From positions 1 through 14,125 of the forward strand of contig CAZVUM010000097.1 of NCBI GenBank assembly GCA_964629575.1: DNA of 14,125 nucleotides. Reading direction: 5' to 3'. The position numbers and the translations under genes were made by a program. Source of the DNA: JAYPWI01 sp964629575 (GTDB lineage: Bacteria > Actinomycetota > Acidimicrobiia > Acidimicrobiales > Poriferisodalaceae). Position 1 is the first letter of the stretch; the number at the start of each line of letters is the position of its first letter. The notes below the pieces were generated by a model. The model ran no database searches. It saw only the letters and a list, made by a program, of their open reading frames with translations, and was not told where the DNA came from. This document shows, piece after piece, positions 12,676 through 14,125 of the stretch.

Positions 12676-13986
12676 TCAACCGCCTCGGCTTCGGTTGTTC
12701 GTCTTGTGGAGGTGCGACGTTCGGCAGAGCGGCTCGCCGTTGGTCACGATCGTGACCCCGCCATCGCGAACCTCGACGATGTGATCCATCTCGCACAGCC
12801 ACGAGGGCAGGCCACACCCGCAGTTGCAGAACCGATCTCGGACGCAGATCGCCGTTCGTTGCCAGCGATCGAAGAGTCGTCGGGGACTCGCGATGTCGAC
12901 CGGATGGCCCTTGCTGTCGACGAGTACCCGCTGCACGAGACCGGAGATGGCGAGACGGGCCAGCATGCGGCGGCTGAGCGGCCGCCGGTCGTGGTATTCC
13001 CGCATCCCGGATTCGATGTCGATCGGCTCGGGTTCTTCGCCCGCTGCCTGGGCGAGCGATGCATCGAGTTCGGCCTGCGTGCAGTGGACGTGCACCAGCG
13101 CTTCGGGAACTCGATGTCCGTCCGCCCCGGCGGATCGCGCCGCCATCTCCAAGAGGGCATCGTGGCGCCTCTGCGCTGGTGTGCGGGCGAGCATGTCGGC
13201 GGTGACCGCTCCCTGGCCATGTTCGTCGACCGCGGCCTGCCACTCCTGTTCGAAGAGGATGTCGTTCAGGCGCTGGAGCTCGGCTCCGAGGACCTGGCGG
13301 GCGTGGGGTGTGAGCAGGCCGTCGAGGGCACCGCGGTGTTCGAAGGTCTCCGAGAGGTGCACGTTGCGTGCCTGGAGGTCGTCCTCGTCGGCGGTGTCGG
13401 GGTCCTTGCGGTCCGCGCCGTCCTTCCACTTGTCGACCAGTGCCATCCAGTCGTCCCAGGACAGCTCGGGTGCCCATTCGACCAGCGACGCCTCGGATTC
13501 GGCCAACTTTCCCTGGTACCGGGGGTCGAGACACTCCGCGAGAACACGGACGTGGTCGATCGTGATCACGCCCTGTGCCAAAGCGGCGCCGGCGACGGGC
13601 ATGCGGCGGAGCTGGCCCCCGAGGTACACGTCGCGGCCGGTTCTCGACGGCATGCGGTGTGGCCGCTGCCGTGTGAGCAGGCCCTTGCATGTACGCGAGC
13701 TGCGGAGGGCGTGCTCACCGGATGCATCCAGAGCGGTCGTTGCCGCGAGTCGTGCGGCATCGAGGCGGTCGGACGCCCCCTGGAGCTGCAGAACGGCGTC
13801 GAGCAGTTGACTCCCGTCCTCGGCCTCCCAGTCGATGTCGCCGAGCGAGGCCAACGCGCCTTCGAGGGCGCTGAGGGCCGCAGGTTTCGGCAGGTGCGGA
13901 TGCCTCGGTGGAGGCTGCTCCGCTCTGCTTTCTGGGTCGATCATGTCTTCTGGATCGATCGTGTCTTCGGGGTCGATCGTCTGCAT
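12676..13986 (-). CDS. DUF222/HNH endonuclease-domain protein (13E12 repeat-like)
   Basis: A 436-residue protein with a central DUF222-type helical region (about residues 35-370) and a C-terminal HNH domain (about 381-430). The HNH part has zinc-type cysteines C387, C389 and C391, then C398 and the metal-binding pair D401-H402 in CEMDHIVEVRDGG. N416 sits in TNGEPLC and H425/H427 follow, so the nuclease site looks intact. Such genes occur in many copies in actinobacteria, for example the REP13E12 proteins of mycobacteria, and may be selfish or phase-integrating elements; the function is unproven. ATG at 13986 is preferred to the longer frame (to 14121): an AAGGGAAAG site lies upstream, and the added 45 residues are unconserved and rich in R/S. 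The N-terminus carries the TIDPED repeats. No terminal repeats bounding an element are seen. Confidence 0.88.
   Translation of the reverse strand: MQTIDPEDTIDPEDMIDPESRAEQPPPRHPHLPKPAALSALEGALASLGDIDWEAEDGSQLLDAVLQLQGASDRLDAARLAATTALDASGEHALRSSRTCKGLLTRQRPHRMPSRTGRDVYLGGQLRRMPVAGAALAQGVITIDHVRVLAECLDPRYQGKLAESEASLVEWAPELSWDDWMALVDKWKDGADRKDPDTADEDDLQARNVHLSETFEHRGALDGLLTPHARQVLGAELQRLNDILFEQEWQAAVDEHGQGAVTADMLARTPAQRRHDALLEMAARSAGADGHRVPEALVHVHCTQAELDASLAQAAGEEPEPIDIESGMREYHDRRPLSRRMLARLAISGLVQRVLVDSKGHPVDIASPRRLFDRWQRTAICVRDRFCNCGCGLPSWLCEMDHIVEVRDGGVTIVTNGEPLCRTSHLHKTNNRSRGG
13927..13980 (-). repeat. Three 18-bp tandem repeats in the start of the HNH gene
   Basis: Units on the plus strand are GCTTTCTGGGTCGATCAT, GTCTTCTGGATCGATCGT and GTCTTCGGGGTCGATCGT. 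They encode TIDPED, TIDPED and MIDPES in frame, directly after the MQ start. The period is a multiple of three, so copy-number change would not break the frame. Confidence 0.85.
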
Positions 13987-14041
13987 CGTCACTTTCCCTT
14001 GGCGACGCCGAGACGGCGCGCCTGAATCACTCTGTGTAGGA

Positions 14042-14058
14042 GCCCTGTACGCCAGGGC
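14042..14058. repeat. Perfect short inverted repeat upstream of the HNH gene
   Basis: GCCCTG-TACGC-CAGGGC gives a 6-bp stem with a 5-nt loop, 55 nt before the HNH start. It could be an operator or part of a leader. A second, smaller dyad CGCCG-aga-CGGCG lies at 14006-14018. Otherwise the 139 nt from 13987 to the window end show no convincing promoter hexamers or other gene. Confidence 0.5.
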
Positions 14059-14125
14059 ATCGAGCGACCATCTCGCGCGGGGGCGAAGGGAAGTGATGGC
14101 ACTCACCACCCTAGCGAACACACGT

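Noticed and set aside
12586..14025. A 479-residue plus-strand frame opposite the HNH gene
   Set aside because: The opposite strand carries an intact HNH site and DUF222-like sequence; this frame shows no domain.

Overview
The window is GC-rich (about two thirds by eye) and densely coded. Operons are tightly overlapped, GTG and TTG starts are frequent, one promoter looks leaderless, and a DUF222-type HNH protein and an actinobacterial-style ProA-like dehydrogenase are present. Together these suggest a high-GC actinobacterium, possibly Acidimicrobiia; that assignment is inference. Two runs of exactly 100 N mark a scaffolded draft or metagenome assembly.

Layout. (1) 1-1436, plus strand: the 3' part of a membrane-bound family 2 glycosyltransferase, running in from outside the window. 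(2) 1450-9267, minus strand: seven co-directional genes. In transcription order they are an alditol-oxidase-like flavoprotein, a CaiB/BaiF CoA transferase, an AroM-family protein, a DUF917 protein, a HyuA-type hydantoinase/oxoprolinase subunit, a sensor histidine kinase and a LuxR-type response regulator. The last six, and perhaps all seven, could be one transcript: junctions are overlaps of 8, 1 and 4 nt or gaps of 15 and 60 nt. The AroM-DUF917 gap is nominally 193 nt but probably really about 44 nt. (3) 9344-11819, plus strand, divergent from the oxidase: a ProA-like aldehyde dehydrogenase, a 62-residue one-helix membrane protein and a GNAT acetyltransferase, joined by two GTGA overlaps. (4) 11898-12659: a GntR/HutC regulator with its own AT-richer upstream region. 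(5) 12676-13986, minus strand: a DUF222/HNH protein resembling the 13E12 repeat family.

How the genes may work together. DUF917 and HyuA-type proteins form a recurrent pair acting on cyclic amide or hydantoin-like rings. AroM resembles the Asp/Glu/hydantoin racemase group and could set stereochemistry or work on a ring or its product. The CoA transferase could activate the resulting acid. The kinase/regulator pair joined to the 3' end suggests that an extracytoplasmic signal controls the locus. The substrate is not readable from sequence. The alditol oxidase and the divergent dehydrogenase could share a promoter region and a carbon-oxidation role, but this is weaker.

The most unusual local structure is between the AroM and DUF917 genes. 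A 17-bp tandem repeat there carries, in every unit, a Shine-Dalgarno-like run and a GTG start; the last unit supplies the DUF917 start. The 100-N gap inside the array is probably false, because the 49 nt on both sides of it are identical.
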